Shown in pieces: positions 16,849 through 28,718 of a DNA stretch of 64,000 nt. Positions within the stretch are counted from its first letter, which is position 1. Every line of letters begins with the position of its first letter. The stretch is from NCBI RefSeq assembly GCF_029167625.1, contig NZ_CP119145.1, positions 6,014,001 through 6,078,000 of the forward strand, written 5' to 3'. The DNA is from Streptomyces sp. AM 4-1-1. GTDB lineage: Bacteria; Actinomycetota; Actinomycetes; Streptomycetales; Streptomycetaceae. The translations under genes were made by a program, and so were the position numbers. The notes beneath the pieces are model-generated. The model worked only from the letters and a program-made list of their open reading frames with translations, was not told where the DNA came from and made no database searches.

Positions 16849-18162
16849 CTACTGGCTGTCGAGCAGTCGCATGAAGCGCGGCGGCCCGCTCACCGACGGC
16901 AGGGCGGCGATCGCTTTCGCGGCGCTGAGCAGGGACGGTTCACCCACCGTCGCCGTGAGCAGCACGAGTCTGTCCCGGCCCGCCGTCCGCCGCCGCTGTA
17001 CGGAGTCGACGGGCAGGCCGTGCGCCCGCAGGACCGAGGACACCTCGTCGAGGGCCACGGTCGCGTCGGTGACCTCGACGCCGAGGTGGTAACGGGTGCG
17101 CAGATCCCGCATGGTGCGCGCCCGCAACGGCAGGGCGACCGGGGCCGTGGTCCCGTGGTGACCGAGCAGCCGCCGCCTGGTGGCGGTCACCAGGTCCCCG
17201 ACGACCGCGCCGGCGGTGGGTGTCCCCCCGGCGCCGGCGCCGCGGAACAGCAACGGCCCTGCGTCGGCCGCCTCCACGAGCACCGCGTTGTCGGCGCCCG
17301 GCACGTCGGCGAGCGGATGACCGCGCTCGACCATCACGGGATGCACCCGTACCAGGACGCCCTCCTCGCCGTCCCGGTGACCCGGGCCGGCCGCCCGCTC
17401 CAGCACGGTGACCAGCTTGACCACCCGGCCGCAGGCCCGCGCGTCCGCCACATCCGTCGCGGTCACCGCGGTGATGCCCTCACGGTGGACGTCCTCCCGC
17501 AGGACCCGGGTGTGGAACGCCAGCGAGGCCAGGATCACCGCCTTGGCCACCGAGTCCTCCCCCTCGACATCGGCTGACGGGTCGGCCTCGGCGTATCCGC
17601 GGTCGACGGCCTCGCGCAGCGCGGCCGTGAAGTCGTCACCGGTCCCCGTCATACGGTCCAGGACGTAATTGGTGGTTCCGTTGACGACGCCGACGACGCG
17701 GGTGACCCGGTCACCGCCGAGCGCGTCGCGCAGCGGTCCCAGCAGGGGTATCGCCGCGGCCACGGACGCCTCGTAGTACAGGCCGACGCCATGGTGTGCG
17801 GCGGTCTCGTGGAGGGCCTGCCCGTGCTCGGCCAGCAGCGCCTTGTTGGCACTCACCACGCAGGCGCCGTGCTTCATGGCCGTGACCGCCAGCGTGCGGG
17901 CCGGCTCGGTGCCGCTGAGCAGTTCCACGACGATGTCGATGTCGTCGCGTTTGACCAGCCCCAGCGCGTCGTCGGTCCACAGCCGCGGATCGATGCCGAC
18001 GCCCCGCGGCCGGGAGAGGTCCCGTACGGCGACACCGGCCAGTTCGACGGGTGCGCCGATCCGGGCGGCCAGCGCCGGGCCCGCCCCGTGCAGCCGCCGT
18101 ACGACTTCCGTGCCCACCACTCCGCAGCCGAGCACGGCCACCTTCAGGGGTTCGGCATTCAT
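16849..18162 (-). CDS. hom: Homoserine dehydrogenase with divergent ACT domain
   Basis: Reduces L-aspartate 4-semialdehyde to L-homoserine with NAD(P)H. At 437 aa it has the standard length. NAD(P)-binding GCGVVGTEVVRRL is at residues 11-23, SANKALLAEHG contributes catalytic residues, GVVNGTTNYVLDRM is the conserved substrate region, and EGYAEADPSADVEG-like (RGYAEADPSADVEG) is present. ATG 18162 has a GAAAGG site. The C-terminal ACT domain is present but its effector loop reads TDATVALDEV where typical enzymes have an ADKPGVLA-type sequence, which suggests weakened threonine feedback. It follows aspartokinase by 26 bp in one operon. It is probably a pathway-dedicated paralogue of a housekeeping copy elsewhere. 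Confidence 0.93.
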   Translation of the reverse strand: MNAEPLKVAVLGCGVVGTEVVRRLHGAGPALAARIGAPVELAGVAVRDLSRPRGVGIDPRLWTDDALGLVKRDDIDIVVELLSGTEPARTLAVTAMKHGACVVSANKALLAEHGQALHETAAHHGVGLYYEASVAAAIPLLGPLRDALGGDRVTRVVGVVNGTTNYVLDRMTGTGDDFTAALREAVDRGYAEADPSADVEGEDSVAKAVILASLAFHTRVLREDVHREGITAVTATDVADARACGRVVKLVTVLERAAGPGHRDGEEGVLVRVHPVMVERGHPLADVPGADNAVLVEAADAGPLLFRGAGAGGTPTAGAVVGDLVTATRRRLLGHHGTTAPVALPLRARTMRDLRTRYHLGVEVTDATVALDEVSSVLRAHGLPVDSVQRRRTAGRDRLVLLTATVGEPSLLSAAKAIAALPSVSGPPRFMRLLDSQ

Positions 18163-18188
18163 CTCGGCGCCCTTTCGCAGTGGCATGG

Positions 18189-19442
18189 TCAGCGTCCCGT
18201 CCCGGCGTGCACGACAGCGTCGGTGGTGCTGTCCAGACCGAGACCGTGGTGCAACGCCCGTACCGCGTGATCGAGTTGAGCGGTGTGGCACAGGGCGGAG
18301 ACCCGGATCTCGGAGGTGGAGACCGACGGGACGGCGACACCGGCGTCGGCCAGGGTGCGGCGCAGGGTGGCCATGACCCCCGCCCCGCCACGGATCGCGG
18401 CCCCCACGAGGGAGACCTGGCCGACGTCGGTGTCGCACCGCACCCGCCCGTACCCGATGCGGGTGCGGTGCTGCTCCAGCAACAGCAGGGCCCGCGGCCC
18501 GTCCGTGTCCGGCACGGTGAAGGTCACTTCGCTCCGCTGCGGACCGGAGAGGTTCCGCAGTATGTCGACGGGTGTTCCGACCGCCGCCAGTACGTCGAGG
18601 ACGTGGGCCATCGCAGGGAGTTCGGCGGGGAAATCCGTCACGGTGATCTTCGCGATCGACCGGGTGTGCGTCACGCCCGTGACGGACGAACCCTCCCCGG
18701 ACGTGTCCCGCGTACCGTTCGAGACGAGGGTCCCCGGATGGTCCGTGAAGGAGGAGCGGACGTGGATGTCGACGTCGTGACGGCGGGCGTACTCCACACA
18801 CCGCGGCATGAGCACCTTCGCGCCGGTGGCCGCCATCTCCAGCATCTCGGCGTGGCTGACGGTCTCCAGCAGCCGGGCCCGGGGGACGAGGCGGGGGTCG
18901 GCGGAGTACACACCGTCCACGTCGGTGAAGATCTCGCACCGGTCGGCCCGCAACGCCGCGGCCAGCGCGACCGCCGTCACGTCCGACCCGCCGCGCCCCA
19001 GCGTCGTGGTGTCACCGGTCTCCCGGCACACCCCCTGGAACCCCGCCACCAAGGGGATCGATCCCCGGTCCAGCAGCTCTCGCACCCGGTCCGGCACCAC
19101 GTCCACGATGTCCGCGCCGCCGTGGTTCGAATCCGTGAACACCCCCGCCTGCGCGCCGGACAGCGAGTGGGAGGTGCCCCCCAGATCATGGATGGCCATG
19201 GCCATGAGCGCGTTGGAGACCCGCTCCCCGGAGGACAGCAGCATGTCCATCTCCCGCGCCGGACGCCTGCCGCTCACCTTCTCCGCGAGGTCGATCAGCT
19301 CGTCACTGGTGTCTCCCATCGCTGAGCACACGACGACCACTTCATGACCACCGCGCCGGGTGTGGAGGACGCGCTCGGCGACCTGTCTTATCCGGTCCGG
19401 ACCCTGTAGTGAGGACCCGCCGTACTTCTGGACGACCAGCAC
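18189..19442 (-). CDS. ask: Aspartokinase with divergent ACT effector region
   Basis: Phosphorylates L-aspartate, the entry step to homoserine. GTG 19442 is preceded by GGAGCAGG and yields 417 aa starting directly at the conserved VQKYGGSSL. Other motifs: SSGERVSNALMA, FTDVDGVYSADPR and LEMAATGAKVLMPR. Two ACT domains follow. The first lacks the usual PDKPGxAA effector loop (here DFPAELPAMA), and the QNVS motif is RNLS; the Gln corresponds to the Gln298 position where changes relieve lysine control in C. glutamicum LysC. A feedback-insensitive enzyme is inferred. Co-transcribed with hom. Separated from the upstream PKS by two hairpins. Confidence 0.93.
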   Translation of the reverse strand: MLVVQKYGGSSLQGPDRIRQVAERVLHTRRGGHEVVVVCSAMGDTSDELIDLAEKVSGRRPAREMDMLLSSGERVSNALMAMAIHDLGGTSHSLSGAQAGVFTDSNHGGADIVDVVPDRVRELLDRGSIPLVAGFQGVCRETGDTTTLGRGGSDVTAVALAAALRADRCEIFTDVDGVYSADPRLVPRARLLETVSHAEMLEMAATGAKVLMPRCVEYARRHDVDIHVRSSFTDHPGTLVSNGTRDTSGEGSSVTGVTHTRSIAKITVTDFPAELPAMAHVLDVLAAVGTPVDILRNLSGPQRSEVTFTVPDTDGPRALLLLEQHRTRIGYGRVRCDTDVGQVSLVGAAIRGGAGVMATLRRTLADAGVAVPSVSTSEIRVSALCHTAQLDHAVRALHHGLGLDSTTDAVVHAGTGR

Positions 19443-19477
19443 TTGCCTGCTCCATTCGACATCGTGAACATCCGGTG

Positions 19478-19503
19478 GGCGCCGAGGAAAAAGCCTCGGC
19501 GCC
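19478..19503. terminator. Hairpin between PKS and aspartokinase
   Basis: 10-bp perfect stem with an A-rich 6-nt loop (AAAAAG), 36 bp before the aspartokinase GTG on the minus strand. It could be a terminator remnant or an attenuator in the ask-hom leader. Confidence 0.45.
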
Positions 19504-19531
19504 CGAGCGGACCCGGGCCGGGTCGGACCCG

Positions 19532-19572
19532 CGCCGTGCCGCGCCGCCCACGGTGGGCGGCGCGGCACGGCG
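19532..19572. terminator. Strong terminator just after PKS stop
   Basis: Perfect 19-bp GC stem (19532-19550 and 19554-19572) with a 3-nt loop, beginning 6 bp after the PKS stop on the minus strand. PKS transcription should end here, leaving ask-hom as a separate or read-through unit. Confidence 0.75.
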
Positions 19573-19578
19573 GCCGGC

Positions 19579-22500
19579 TCAGAAGGCCGAGTCGAGCCAG
19601 GTCGCGACCGCCCGCGCGGTCGAGTCCGCGAACTCGTCGATCATCGAGACGTGGCTGCCCGGCACGGTCACCTCGGTGTGCGGCAGCGGCCAGGTGGAAC
19701 GCTCCCCGCCGTCCTCCCCGGGCAGCTCCGTGGCCCGGACCATCAGCGTCGGCTCGACGGTCCGCCGGGGCGACCAGCCGCGGAACAGACCGAGGTAGCG
19801 GCCCATCGCGGTCAGATTCGCGTCGTCGACCAGGTCGGCGACCTCCGGCTTGGTGGCCAGCTCCTCGAAGAGCGTCGACTGGATGCGCAGAATCTCCGCG
19901 TCCCCCGGCAGATAGCTGTCCAGCAGCGCGACGCCCGCGATCGTTGCCTCCCCGTCCAGCGCCTCGGCCACCGCCTGGGCGAGCCAGCCGCCCGAAGAGT
20001 AGCCGACCAGGACGAACGGCTGGTCCGGAACACACGCGCGGACCGCTTCGGCCTGGGCCGCCACGAGCGATTCGACGGTCCCGGGCAGCGACTCCCCGTC
20101 GGCGTAGCCGCCCGCCGTCAGCGAGTACACGTCCCGCTCGCCCCGGAAGACCGAGGCGAACCTGGCGAATTGGTACGGGCTCGCCGGGGCGACGAAGGAC
20201 GGCAGGCACACCAGCGCCGGCTGCCGCTCGCCCCGGGAGAACCGGATCGGCGGCCGGGCAGGCGCGATCCGCTCCGAGGCCGGCCGCAGCCGGGAGGCGG
20301 CAGCCAGCATGTCGAGCCCTTCACTGATCAGACCGGTCGCGCACGCCGAGCGGAACAGCGACATCAGCGGCGTGGACGCGGTACCGGCCGGTGCGCCGGG
20401 CTCCACCGCGGTCCCCGGCGTGCCGGCCACCCCCACCCCCGGGTCGGTCACGGCCGCCGCCCCGGATGCGGACTCGGACTCCTCGTCGGCCGCCGACTCG
20501 GACTCGGTCAGCAACTCCTCGACCACCTTGGTCAGCTGATCGACCGTCGGATGGTCGAACAGCACCGTCACGGGCAGCCGGACGCCGGTGAGCGACGCCA
20601 GCCGGGTACGCAACTCCATCGCGGACAGCGAATTGAGACCGAGTTCGGTGAACGTCTCGGTCGCCTCCACGCTGCCGCCCGTACCCAGGCCCAGCGCCAG
20701 CGCCAACTCCTCGGCGATCACCCCGGCCAGCAGCTCGGAGCGCTCCTGACCGGTCAGCCCGGCCAGCCGCCCCACCAGCCCCGGAGCGCGCGGGGCGGCC
20801 GTGGTGACATGCACCCCGGTACGGTCGAGCCAGTACCGCTCGCCCTGGAACGCGTAGGTGGGCAGCTCCGCCGGCGCGGCACCGACCCGCTCGAACACCC
20901 CGGCCCAGTCGACGGCCACGCCGTCGGCGAACAACTGCGCGGCGGACCGGAAGAGTTGCGCCATGTCACCGTTGTCCCTGCGCAGCGTCCCGGTGACAAC
21001 CGCGTCGCCGCCCACCGCGTCCACCGTGTCCTGAATCCCGACGGTCAGCACCGGGTGGGGGCTGACCTCGATGAACACGGTGTGCTTGGCGTCCAGCAGA
21101 GCCTCTGTGGTCTCCTTCAGCCGGACCGTACCGCGCAGATTGCGGTACCAGTAGTCCTCGTTCAGCTCCCGGGTGTCCAACCGCTCGGCCGAGACCGTCG
21201 AGTAGAACGGCACCTCGGACCGCTGCGGCCGGATACCGGACAGGGCCGCGGTCATCTCCTCCCGTACGGCCTCCACATGAGGTGAGTGCGAGGCGTAGTC
21301 CACCGGCACCATCCGGACGCGTACCCCGTCGGCGGTCAGCTGGTCGCGCAACTGCTCCACCGCGCCCAGATCACCGGCCACCACCGTCGAGGCGGGCCCG
21401 TTGACCGCCGCCACCGACAGCTGTCCGGCCCAGGGCTCCAGCAGTGTGCGGACCCGGTCCTGGGCGATCGGCACGGACAGCATGCCCCCATGGCCGGCGA
21501 TCGCGAGGAGCGCCCGGCTGCGCAGCGCCACGACACGGGCGGCGTCCTCCAGCGAGAGCGCACCCGCCACGTACGCGGCGGCGATCTCCCCCTGGGAGTG
21601 GCCCACGACGGCCGACGGTACGACGCCGAGTCCCCGCCACACCTCGGCCAGCGACACCATCACCGCGAACAGCACCGGCTGTACGACGTCGACCCGGTCC
21701 AGACCGGGCGCGCCGGGTGACTCCCGCACCACCTCGATCAGGTTCCAGTCGGTGTGCTCCGCCAGCGCACGCTCGCACCGGGACATGGCAGCGGCGAACT
21801 CCGGCGAGGTGTCGAGCAGTTGGGTCGCCATGCCGGTCCACTGCGAGCCCTGGCCCGGGAAGACGAGGACGACCTTGTCCCGGCCGCGCGCGGCGATCGG
21901 TGTCACCTGGCCGGCCACCGCGTCGGTGAGCCCGGCCAGCAACTCCGCACGGTCCGTACCGACCACCACCGCGCGGTGGTCCAGGACCGCACGGGAGGCG
22001 GCGAGACCGGCCCCGATCTCCGCCGGGTCCCAGTCGTCCAGCCCGGCCAGGTGCTCCCGCAGCCGCTCGGCCTGGGCCTGGAGCGCCCGTGGGCTCCGGG
22101 CGGTCACCACCCAGGGCACGGCGGGCAGGGGGTTCGGTGTGGGGTGGGGGTGTGTTTGTGGTGCTTGTTCGATGATGACGTGGGCGTTGGTGCCGCTGAT
22201 GCCGAAGGAGGAGATGCCGGCGCGTCGGGGTTTGTCCTTGTTCTGCCAGGGTTGGGGTTGGGTGAGGAGTTGGACGGTGCCGGTGGTCCAGTCGACGTGT
22301 TGGGTGGGTTTGTGTATGTGGAGGGTGGGGGGGAGTAGTTGGTGGTGGAGGGCCATGATCATTTTGATGATTCCGCCGACTCCGGCGGCGGCTTGGGTGT
22401 GTCCGATGTTGGATTTGAGTGATCCGAGCCAGAGGGGTGTTGTGCGGTTCTGTCCGTAGGTGGCGATGAGGGCTTCTGCTTCGATGGGGTCGCCGAGTCG

Positions 22501-25500
22501 GGTGCCGGTGCCGTGGGCTTCGACGGCGTCGATGTCGGTGGGGGTGAGGTGTGCGTCGTGGAGTGCTTGGGTGATGACGCGTTGTTGTGAGCGGCCGTTG
22601 GGTGCGGTGAGGCCGTTGGAGGCGCCGTCCTGGTTGATGGCTGTGCCGCGTAGTACGGCGTGGATGCGGTGTCCGTTGCGTCGGGCGTCGGAGAGCCGTT
22701 CGACCAGGAGCAGTCCCACGCCCTCGGCCCAGCCCGTGCCGTCGGCGTCGTCCGAGAACGACTTCGACCGGCCGTCCGGAGCCAGCCCCCGCTGCCGGCT
22801 GAACTCCACGAAGGTGCCGGGCGTGGACATCACTGTCGCACCACCCACCAGGGCCAGTGAGGTCTCGCCCGAGCGCAGCGCCTTCGCCGCCAGATGCAGC
22901 GCCACCAGCGAGGACGAGCACGCCGTGTCCACGGTCACGGTCGGACCGGTCAGGTCGAACATGTACGACAGCCGCCCGGAGATCACGCTGGCGGTGTTGC
23001 CGGTCAGCAGCACCCCCTCCAGTTCCTCGGGCATCTGGTGAACCGGCGGGGCGTAGTCGTGGTACATCGCGCCGACGAAGACGGCTGTGTCGCTGCCGCG
23101 TACGGTCTGCGGGTCGATTCCGGCGTTCTCGAAGGTCTCCCACGCGGTCTCCAGCAGCAGTCGTTGCTGCGGGTCCATGGCCACCGCCTCGCGTGGTGAG
23201 ATGCCGAAGAAGGAGGCGTCGAACTGGTCCGCGTCGTACAGGAACCCGCCGCCCCGGGCGTAGGTCCGTCCCGCCGCGTCGGGGTCGGCGTCGTACAGGT
23301 CCTCGGCCCAGCCGCGATTCGCCGGGAAGTCCCCGATGGCGTCACGTCCCTGCACGACCAGGTCCCACAACTGCTCGGGGGACCCGACCCCGCCCGGATA
23401 CCGGCACGCCATCCCCACCACGACCAACGGGTCGTCACCGCCACCCGCTCCGGCGGATTCGGCCGGTGCGGCGGTGGCCACCGGGGCGGCGGCCACCGCC
23501 GGTCCTGCCAGCCGCTCGTCGAGGTAGGAGACCACGTCGTCCGGGGTCGGGTGGTCGAAGACCAGCCCGGTCGGCAGAGGGAGCCCCACCGCGGCACTGA
23601 GCTTGTTGCGGAACTCGACGGCCATCAACGAGTCGAAGCCGAGATGGCGGAAGGAATCCGTGGTCCGGACGCCGGCGGAGTCGCCGTGGCCGAGTGCTTC
23701 GGCGGCCCGGGTCCGCACCACCTCGGACAGCCGCTCGCGCCGCTCCGCCTCGGACAGGCCCGACAGCCGGAGACCGTCCTGCGCCTGCGCACGGGGCCGC
23801 TCCCGGCGCCGGGGCGCTTTGCCGCCGGCCAGCCGGCGCAGCAGGACGGGTACGTCTGCGCCCGAGGACCGGGCGACGGTGAGGTCGAGCCGCAGCGCCG
23901 CGAGCGCCGGATGGTCCGTGGCGAGGGCGCGGTCGAACAGGGCGAGCCCCTCGGCGTGGCTCAGCACACCGACCCCGGCGCGTGCCATCCGCTGGATGTC
24001 GTTGTCCGCCAACGACTGCGCCATGCCGCCCTGTTGTTCCCACAGGCCCCAGGCCAGCGAGGTGGCCGCCAGACCGTGTGCCCTGCGGTGGTGGGCGAGC
24101 GCGTCGAGAGAGGTGTTGGCGGCGGCGTAGTTCGCCTGTCCCGCCGCGCCGATCAGTCCGGAGATCGAGGAGTACAGCACGAACGCGGACAGATCGAGGT
24201 CGCGGGTCAGTTCGTGCAGGTTCCAGGCCGCGTCCGCCTTGGGGCGCAGCACATCACGCAGCCGCTCCGGGGTGAGCGCGGTGATGATGCCGTCGTCGAG
24301 GACGCCCGCGGTGTGCACCACGGCTGACAGCGGACGGTCCACCGGGATCGACGCGAGCAGCCCGGCAAGTGCGTCACGGTCGCCCACGTCGCACGCCTCC
24401 AGCCTGACCTGGGCGCCCAGCGCCGACAGTTCGGCCACCAGGTCGGTCGCGCCGGGTGCCTGTCCACCGCTCCGGCTGACCAGCAGCAGTTGCCGTACGC
24501 CGTGGTGCGACACGAGGTGGCGGGCGAGCAGTCCGCCGAGCGCCCCGGTGGCACCGGTGATCAAAACGGTGCCCGTGGGACCGAACGCGGACCGTTCCTC
24601 GACCGGGTCACTCACCGGGGACAGCTCGGGTACGGAGGCGGCGCCGTCGCGCAGGACCAGCTGCGGCTCGCCGGAGGCGACGGCCGCGGCGAGGGCCCGC
24701 TCCGACTCCGCGGTGCCGTCGGTGTCGAGCAGCACCACCCGTCCGGGGTGCTCGGTCTGCACGGACCTGACGAGCCCCCAGGCCGCCGCGGCGGCCGGAT
24801 CGGCTTCCCCGTCCCGGGTCAGGACGACCAGGGTGGCGCCGCCGAACCGGTCGTCGGCCAGCCAGCGCTGTACGGTCTCCAGCACGGGGATCGTTGCCTC
24901 GGCCGCGATCGATCCGGTCCTGGTCGAACTGGTCGTGGTCGAGCCGGTCACGGGAAGCACGACGACCGGCGGAAGGTCGGCCGCCGCCAGATCCTCGGCG
25001 GAACGAAGGATGTACGGAGCCGCTTCCGACGCGCCGAGTGTTCCGGTCGCGCCGGTCGCCCCGGTTTCTCCGTCTTCTCCGTCTCCTTCGGCTTCTTCGT
25101 TTTCGGCCAGTGGGATCTCCCGCCACCGCACGGTGAACAGCGACGGCCGGTCGTCGGTCCGACCGAGCGCGTCGGCGGGGATCTCCCGCCACCGCAGCTC
25201 CTGCACGGTCGCGACCGGCGCGCCCGTGTCGTCGCCGACGACCACTGACACGGTGTCGCGGCCGGACCGGCGGAACGCGACACGGAGCCTGGTGACCCCC
25301 TCGGAGTGCAGCCGAACCCCGGACCAGGAGAACGGCAGCCGGGTCGGCCCCGACTCCTCGACCACCCCGGGCAGCAGTACATGCAACGCGGCGTCCAGCA
25401 ACGCCGGATGCAGCAGGAACGTTTCGCCGGGCTGCTCCTGATCCAGCTCGACCTCCGCGAAGAAGCTGTCGTCGTCGGCCCAGGCGGTGCGCAGTCCCTG

Positions 25501-28500
25501 GAAGGCGGGGCCGTACTCGTAACCGTGCGCGGCGACCCGCTCGTAGACGTCGTGCAGATCGACTTCCGCGGCGCCCGACGGCGGCCAGTCGGCCGAGAGC
25601 GCGTGGGCCGCCGGGACGGCAGGGGCCGCCGGAGTGTCCGACAGACTGCCGACGGCATGGAGCACCCACTCGCCGTCCCGCCGGGTGTGCACGCTGAGGT
25701 CGCGCCGACCCGACCCGTCGGCTCCGGAGAGCGTGAGCTGCAACTGGACGCCGCCGCTCGGCGGCACCACGAGCGGGTGGGTGAGCGTCAGTTCGTCAAC
25801 CGTCGCACGGTCGACGAAGTCGGCCGCGTACCACGACATCTCGACAAACGCGGTGGCGGGCAGCACGACGGTGTCCAGCACCGTGTGATCGGCCAGCCAT
25901 GGGTGCGTCGACAGCGAAAGCCGTCCGACGAAGGTGACTCCGTCCCCGTCGGCCTGCTCGATCGCGGCGCCGAGCAGCGGGTGCCGGAGCGGGCTCAGCC
26001 CGGCTGCGGCAAGGTCGGTGCCGCCGGCCGAGGGCGTCAGCCAGTGGCGTTGGCGTTGGAAGGGGTAGGTGGGGAGGTTGATGGTGCGGGGGTTGGTGTG
26101 GTGGTAGGCGTGGGTCCAGTTGATGTGGGTTCCGTGGGTGTGGAGGTGTGTGAGGGCGTTGATGAGTGTTTCGGGTTCGGGTTTTCCTTTGCGGAGGAGG
26201 GGGGTTGCGGTGGTGTGGGGGTGTTGGGTGTTTTCGGGGATGAGGGCGGTGAGGGTGGTGTGGGGGCCTATTTCGAGGTAGGTGCGTATGCCGTGGGTTT
26301 CTGCGGTGTGGATGGCGTCGTGGAATCGGACGGGTTGGCGTGCGTGGTTGGTCCAGTGGTCGGGTGTGCTGAGGTGTTGTTGGGTGAGGGGTTGGCCGGT
26401 GACGGTGGAGATGATGGGGATGAGGGGTGTGGTGAAGGTGAGGGTGGATGCGATGTGGTGGAACTGGTCGAGCATGGGTTCCATGTGGGGGGAGTGGAAT
26501 GCGTGGCTGACGGTGAGCCGTTTGGTCCGGTGTCCTTGTTCGGCGAGTTGGTTGGCGATGTTGAGGGTGGCGTTTTCGTCGCCTGCGATGACGATGGAGG
26601 TGGGGCCGTTGACGGCTGCGATGTTTACCCGGTCGGTGAGGAGGGGTTGGACTGTTGTTTCGGTGGCGTTGACGGCGATCATGGCTCCGCCTGGTGGCAG
26701 TGCTTGCATGAGTCGGCCTCGGGCGCGTATGAGGGTGGCTGCGTCGGGGAGGGTGAGGGCTCCGGCGGCGTGGGTGGCGGCGATTTCTCCGATCGAGTGT
26801 CCGATGAGGTAGTGGGGTGTGATGCCCCAGGAGGACATGAGGCGGAAGAGGGCGATCTCGATCGCGAAGAGTGCGGGCTGTGTCACTTCGGTTTCGTCGA
26901 GTCGTTCGCCTGAGAAGACTGCCTCGCGCAGTCCGAGTCCGTCGAAGTGTGCGAAGACTTCGTCCAGGGCCTCGGCGAACACCGGGTACCGTGCGTACAG
27001 TTCGGCGCCCATCCCGGGGTGTTGCGCACCCTGACCGGTGAAGAGGAATCCCAGCCCACCGGAGACCACCGGGGTGTCCGGTGCCTCGGCTGTGTCCGGT
27101 GTTTCGGTCACTCGGTCCAGTCCGGCCAGTAGTTCCGCACGGTTCGTACCCGTCACCACCGTGCGGTGCTCGAAGGTGGTACGGGTGGTGGCCAGTGACC
27201 AGCCCACGTCGACCGGGTCCCAGTCGCCCAGTGTGTCCAGGTGCTTGCGTAACCGCACCGCCTGGGCCCGCAAAGCCGCAGGCGAACGCCCCGACAACAC
27301 CCACGGAGTGACCGGCGGCGCCGTGGCGGCACCGGGCCTGTCCGGGAGCGATACCGGCGATTCGGCCACCACCACATGGCAGTTGGCGCCACCCATGCCG
27401 AACGAGCTGATCCCGGCGGTCAGCGGACCGTCCGTGGCGGGCCAGTCGTCCAGCTCCGTCTGCACGGCGAGGCGGAGGGCGTCGAAGGGGATCTCCGGAT
27501 TCGGTGTCCGGTAGTGCAGGCTCGCGGGCAACTGCCGGTGCCACACGCTCAGCGCGACCTTCAGGAAGCCGGCGATACCGGCCGCCCCCTCCAAGTGCCC
27601 GAGGTTGGTCTTCACCGAGCCGACACGCAGCGCACGGCCGGAACCGGCGGTGCCGACCACCGAGCCCAGCGCGGCGGCCTCGATCGGGTCGCCGACCTTC
27701 GTCCCGGTACCGTGCAACTCCACGTACTGCACGGCGCCGGGATCGACCCGGGCGTTCTCGTAGGCCAGCCGGAGGACTTCGCGCTGGGCCCGCTCGTCCG
27801 GGGTGGTCATGCTGACGCCGCCACCGTGGCCGACCGCGCTGCCCCGCACCACGCAGTAGATCCGGTCGCCGTCGGCCACCGCGCGGGCCAGTGGTTTGAG
27901 CACGACGGCGCCGCCGCCCTCACCCCTGACGTACCCGTTCGCCTCGGCGTCGAAGGTGCGGCAGCGCCCGTCGGGGGAGAGACCGCCCCACTTGGTGGAG
28001 ATGACCGAGGTCTCCGGCAGCAGGCTCAGGTTGACCCCGCCGGCGATCGCCACCTCCGACTCCCCCCGGCGCAGACTCTCGCAGGCGAGGTGCAGGGCGA
28101 CCAGGGACGAGGACTGCCCGGTGTCCACGACCAGACTGGGGCCGGTGGCGCCCAGGAAGTAGGACAGCCGGTTCGCGATCATTCCCCGGTGCACGCCGGG
28201 CATCGTGTGCTGGGTGCTCTCGGCGACCGCGTCCTGGTACACCAGGCGCGCGAAATCGTCCCAGATGGAGCCGATGAACACCCCGGCCCGGCGCCCGCGC
28301 AGCACTTCGGGCCGCATCCGGGCGTCCTCCAACGCCTCCCAGCCCAGTTCGAGCATGAGTCGCTGCTGGGGGTCCATCATCGCCGCCTCGCGCGGAGACA
28401 GGCGGAAGAAGGCCGGGTCGAAGCGGTCGATGTCGTCGAGGAAGGAGCCCCAACGGGAGTTCATCCGGCCGGCGGCTGTTCGATCGGTGTCATGGAAGGC

Positions 28501-28677
28501 GTCCACGTCCCATCGATCCGGTGGCACTTCGCTGATCACGTCGCGGCCTTCGCGCAGCAGCGTCCACAGTTCCACGGCGGTCGACGCCTGTGCGAAACGC
28601 GCGGACATTCCGACAACGGCGATCGCGTCGGCCGAGTTCGACGGAAGCTCACCTGCGGACATCGAGGACCTGTTCAC
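19579..28677 (-). CDS. Bimodular type I PKS: KSQ-AT-DH-KR-ACP / KS-AT-ACP-TE
   Basis: A 3032-aa modular polyketide synthase; GTG 28677 with an AGAGGAA site. Module 1: KS with VDTGQSSS (Gln188 replaces the catalytic Cys, so a decarboxylating KSQ), AT with GHSIGE (Ser628) and malonyl-type HAFH (725-728), DH with H931 but HxxxDxxxxP instead of HxxxGxxxxP, B-type KR (LDD; Tyr1517) and ACP LGFDSL (~1682). Module 2: KS with DTACSSS (Cys1920), AT with GHSQGE (Ser2361) and methylmalonyl-type YASH (~2459), ACP LGLNSL (~2682) and TE with GYSSGG (~2893). Simple collinearity predicts an acetyl starter extended once with methylmalonate and released by the TE. A reducing loop beside a KSQ is odd, because an acetyl starter has no keto group to reduce. 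Confidence 0.97.
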   Translation of the reverse strand: MNRSSMSAGELPSNSADAIAVVGMSARFAQASTAVELWTLLREGRDVISEVPPDRWDVDAFHDTDRTAAGRMNSRWGSFLDDIDRFDPAFFRLSPREAAMMDPQQRLMLELGWEALEDARMRPEVLRGRRAGVFIGSIWDDFARLVYQDAVAESTQHTMPGVHRGMIANRLSYFLGATGPSLVVDTGQSSSLVALHLACESLRRGESEVAIAGGVNLSLLPETSVISTKWGGLSPDGRCRTFDAEANGYVRGEGGGAVVLKPLARAVADGDRIYCVVRGSAVGHGGGVSMTTPDERAQREVLRLAYENARVDPGAVQYVELHGTGTKVGDPIEAAALGSVVGTAGSGRALRVGSVKTNLGHLEGAAGIAGFLKVALSVWHRQLPASLHYRTPNPEIPFDALRLAVQTELDDWPATDGPLTAGISSFGMGGANCHVVVAESPVSLPDRPGAATAPPVTPWVLSGRSPAALRAQAVRLRKHLDTLGDWDPVDVGWSLATTRTTFEHRTVVTGTNRAELLAGLDRVTETPDTAEAPDTPVVSGGLGFLFTGQGAQHPGMGAELYARYPVFAEALDEVFAHFDGLGLREAVFSGERLDETEVTQPALFAIEIALFRLMSSWGITPHYLIGHSIGEIAATHAAGALTLPDAATLIRARGRLMQALPPGGAMIAVNATETTVQPLLTDRVNIAAVNGPTSIVIAGDENATLNIANQLAEQGHRTKRLTVSHAFHSPHMEPMLDQFHHIASTLTFTTPLIPIISTVTGQPLTQQHLSTPDHWTNHARQPVRFHDAIHTAETHGIRTYLEIGPHTTLTALIPENTQHPHTTATPLLRKGKPEPETLINALTHLHTHGTHINWTHAYHHTNPRTINLPTYPFQRQRHWLTPSAGGTDLAAAGLSPLRHPLLGAAIEQADGDGVTFVGRLSLSTHPWLADHTVLDTVVLPATAFVEMSWYAADFVDRATVDELTLTHPLVVPPSGGVQLQLTLSGADGSGRRDLSVHTRRDGEWVLHAVGSLSDTPAAPAVPAAHALSADWPPSGAAEVDLHDVYERVAAHGYEYGPAFQGLRTAWADDDSFFAEVELDQEQPGETFLLHPALLDAALHVLLPGVVEESGPTRLPFSWSGVRLHSEGVTRLRVAFRRSGRDTVSVVVGDDTGAPVATVQELRWREIPADALGRTDDRPSLFTVRWREIPLAENEEAEGDGEDGETGATGATGTLGASEAAPYILRSAEDLAAADLPPVVVLPVTGSTTTSSTRTGSIAAEATIPVLETVQRWLADDRFGGATLVVLTRDGEADPAAAAAWGLVRSVQTEHPGRVVLLDTDGTAESERALAAAVASGEPQLVLRDGAASVPELSPVSDPVEERSAFGPTGTVLITGATGALGGLLARHLVSHHGVRQLLLVSRSGGQAPGATDLVAELSALGAQVRLEACDVGDRDALAGLLASIPVDRPLSAVVHTAGVLDDGIITALTPERLRDVLRPKADAAWNLHELTRDLDLSAFVLYSSISGLIGAAGQANYAAANTSLDALAHHRRAHGLAATSLAWGLWEQQGGMAQSLADNDIQRMARAGVGVLSHAEGLALFDRALATDHPALAALRLDLTVARSSGADVPVLLRRLAGGKAPRRRERPRAQAQDGLRLSGLSEAERRERLSEVVRTRAAEALGHGDSAGVRTTDSFRHLGFDSLMAVEFRNKLSAAVGLPLPTGLVFDHPTPDDVVSYLDERLAGPAVAAAPVATAAPAESAGAGGGDDPLVVVGMACRYPGGVGSPEQLWDLVVQGRDAIGDFPANRGWAEDLYDADPDAAGRTYARGGGFLYDADQFDASFFGISPREAVAMDPQQRLLLETAWETFENAGIDPQTVRGSDTAVFVGAMYHDYAPPVHQMPEELEGVLLTGNTASVISGRLSYMFDLTGPTVTVDTACSSSLVALHLAAKALRSGETSLALVGGATVMSTPGTFVEFSRQRGLAPDGRSKSFSDDADGTGWAEGVGLLLVERLSDARRNGHRIHAVLRGTAINQDGASNGLTAPNGRSQQRVITQALHDAHLTPTDIDAVEAHGTGTRLGDPIEAEALIATYGQNRTTPLWLGSLKSNIGHTQAAAGVGGIIKMIMALHHQLLPPTLHIHKPTQHVDWTTGTVQLLTQPQPWQNKDKPRRAGISSFGISGTNAHVIIEQAPQTHPHPTPNPLPAVPWVVTARSPRALQAQAERLREHLAGLDDWDPAEIGAGLAASRAVLDHRAVVVGTDRAELLAGLTDAVAGQVTPIAARGRDKVVLVFPGQGSQWTGMATQLLDTSPEFAAAMSRCERALAEHTDWNLIEVVRESPGAPGLDRVDVVQPVLFAVMVSLAEVWRGLGVVPSAVVGHSQGEIAAAYVAGALSLEDAARVVALRSRALLAIAGHGGMLSVPIAQDRVRTLLEPWAGQLSVAAVNGPASTVVAGDLGAVEQLRDQLTADGVRVRMVPVDYASHSPHVEAVREEMTAALSGIRPQRSEVPFYSTVSAERLDTRELNEDYWYRNLRGTVRLKETTEALLDAKHTVFIEVSPHPVLTVGIQDTVDAVGGDAVVTGTLRRDNGDMAQLFRSAAQLFADGVAVDWAGVFERVGAAPAELPTYAFQGERYWLDRTGVHVTTAAPRAPGLVGRLAGLTGQERSELLAGVIAEELALALGLGTGGSVEATETFTELGLNSLSAMELRTRLASLTGVRLPVTVLFDHPTVDQLTKVVEELLTESESAADEESESASGAAAVTDPGVGVAGTPGTAVEPGAPAGTASTPLMSLFRSACATGLISEGLDMLAAASRLRPASERIAPARPPIRFSRGERQPALVCLPSFVAPASPYQFARFASVFRGERDVYSLTAGGYADGESLPGTVESLVAAQAEAVRACVPDQPFVLVGYSSGGWLAQAVAEALDGEATIAGVALLDSYLPGDAEILRIQSTLFEELATKPEVADLVDDANLTAMGRYLGLFRGWSPRRTVEPTLMVRATELPGEDGGERSTWPLPHTEVTVPGSHVSMIDEFADSTARAVATWLDSAF

Positions 28678-28718
28678 GGTGTTCCTCTTCTCCAGGGCGG
28701 TTCGGGTACGGGGGTGCG

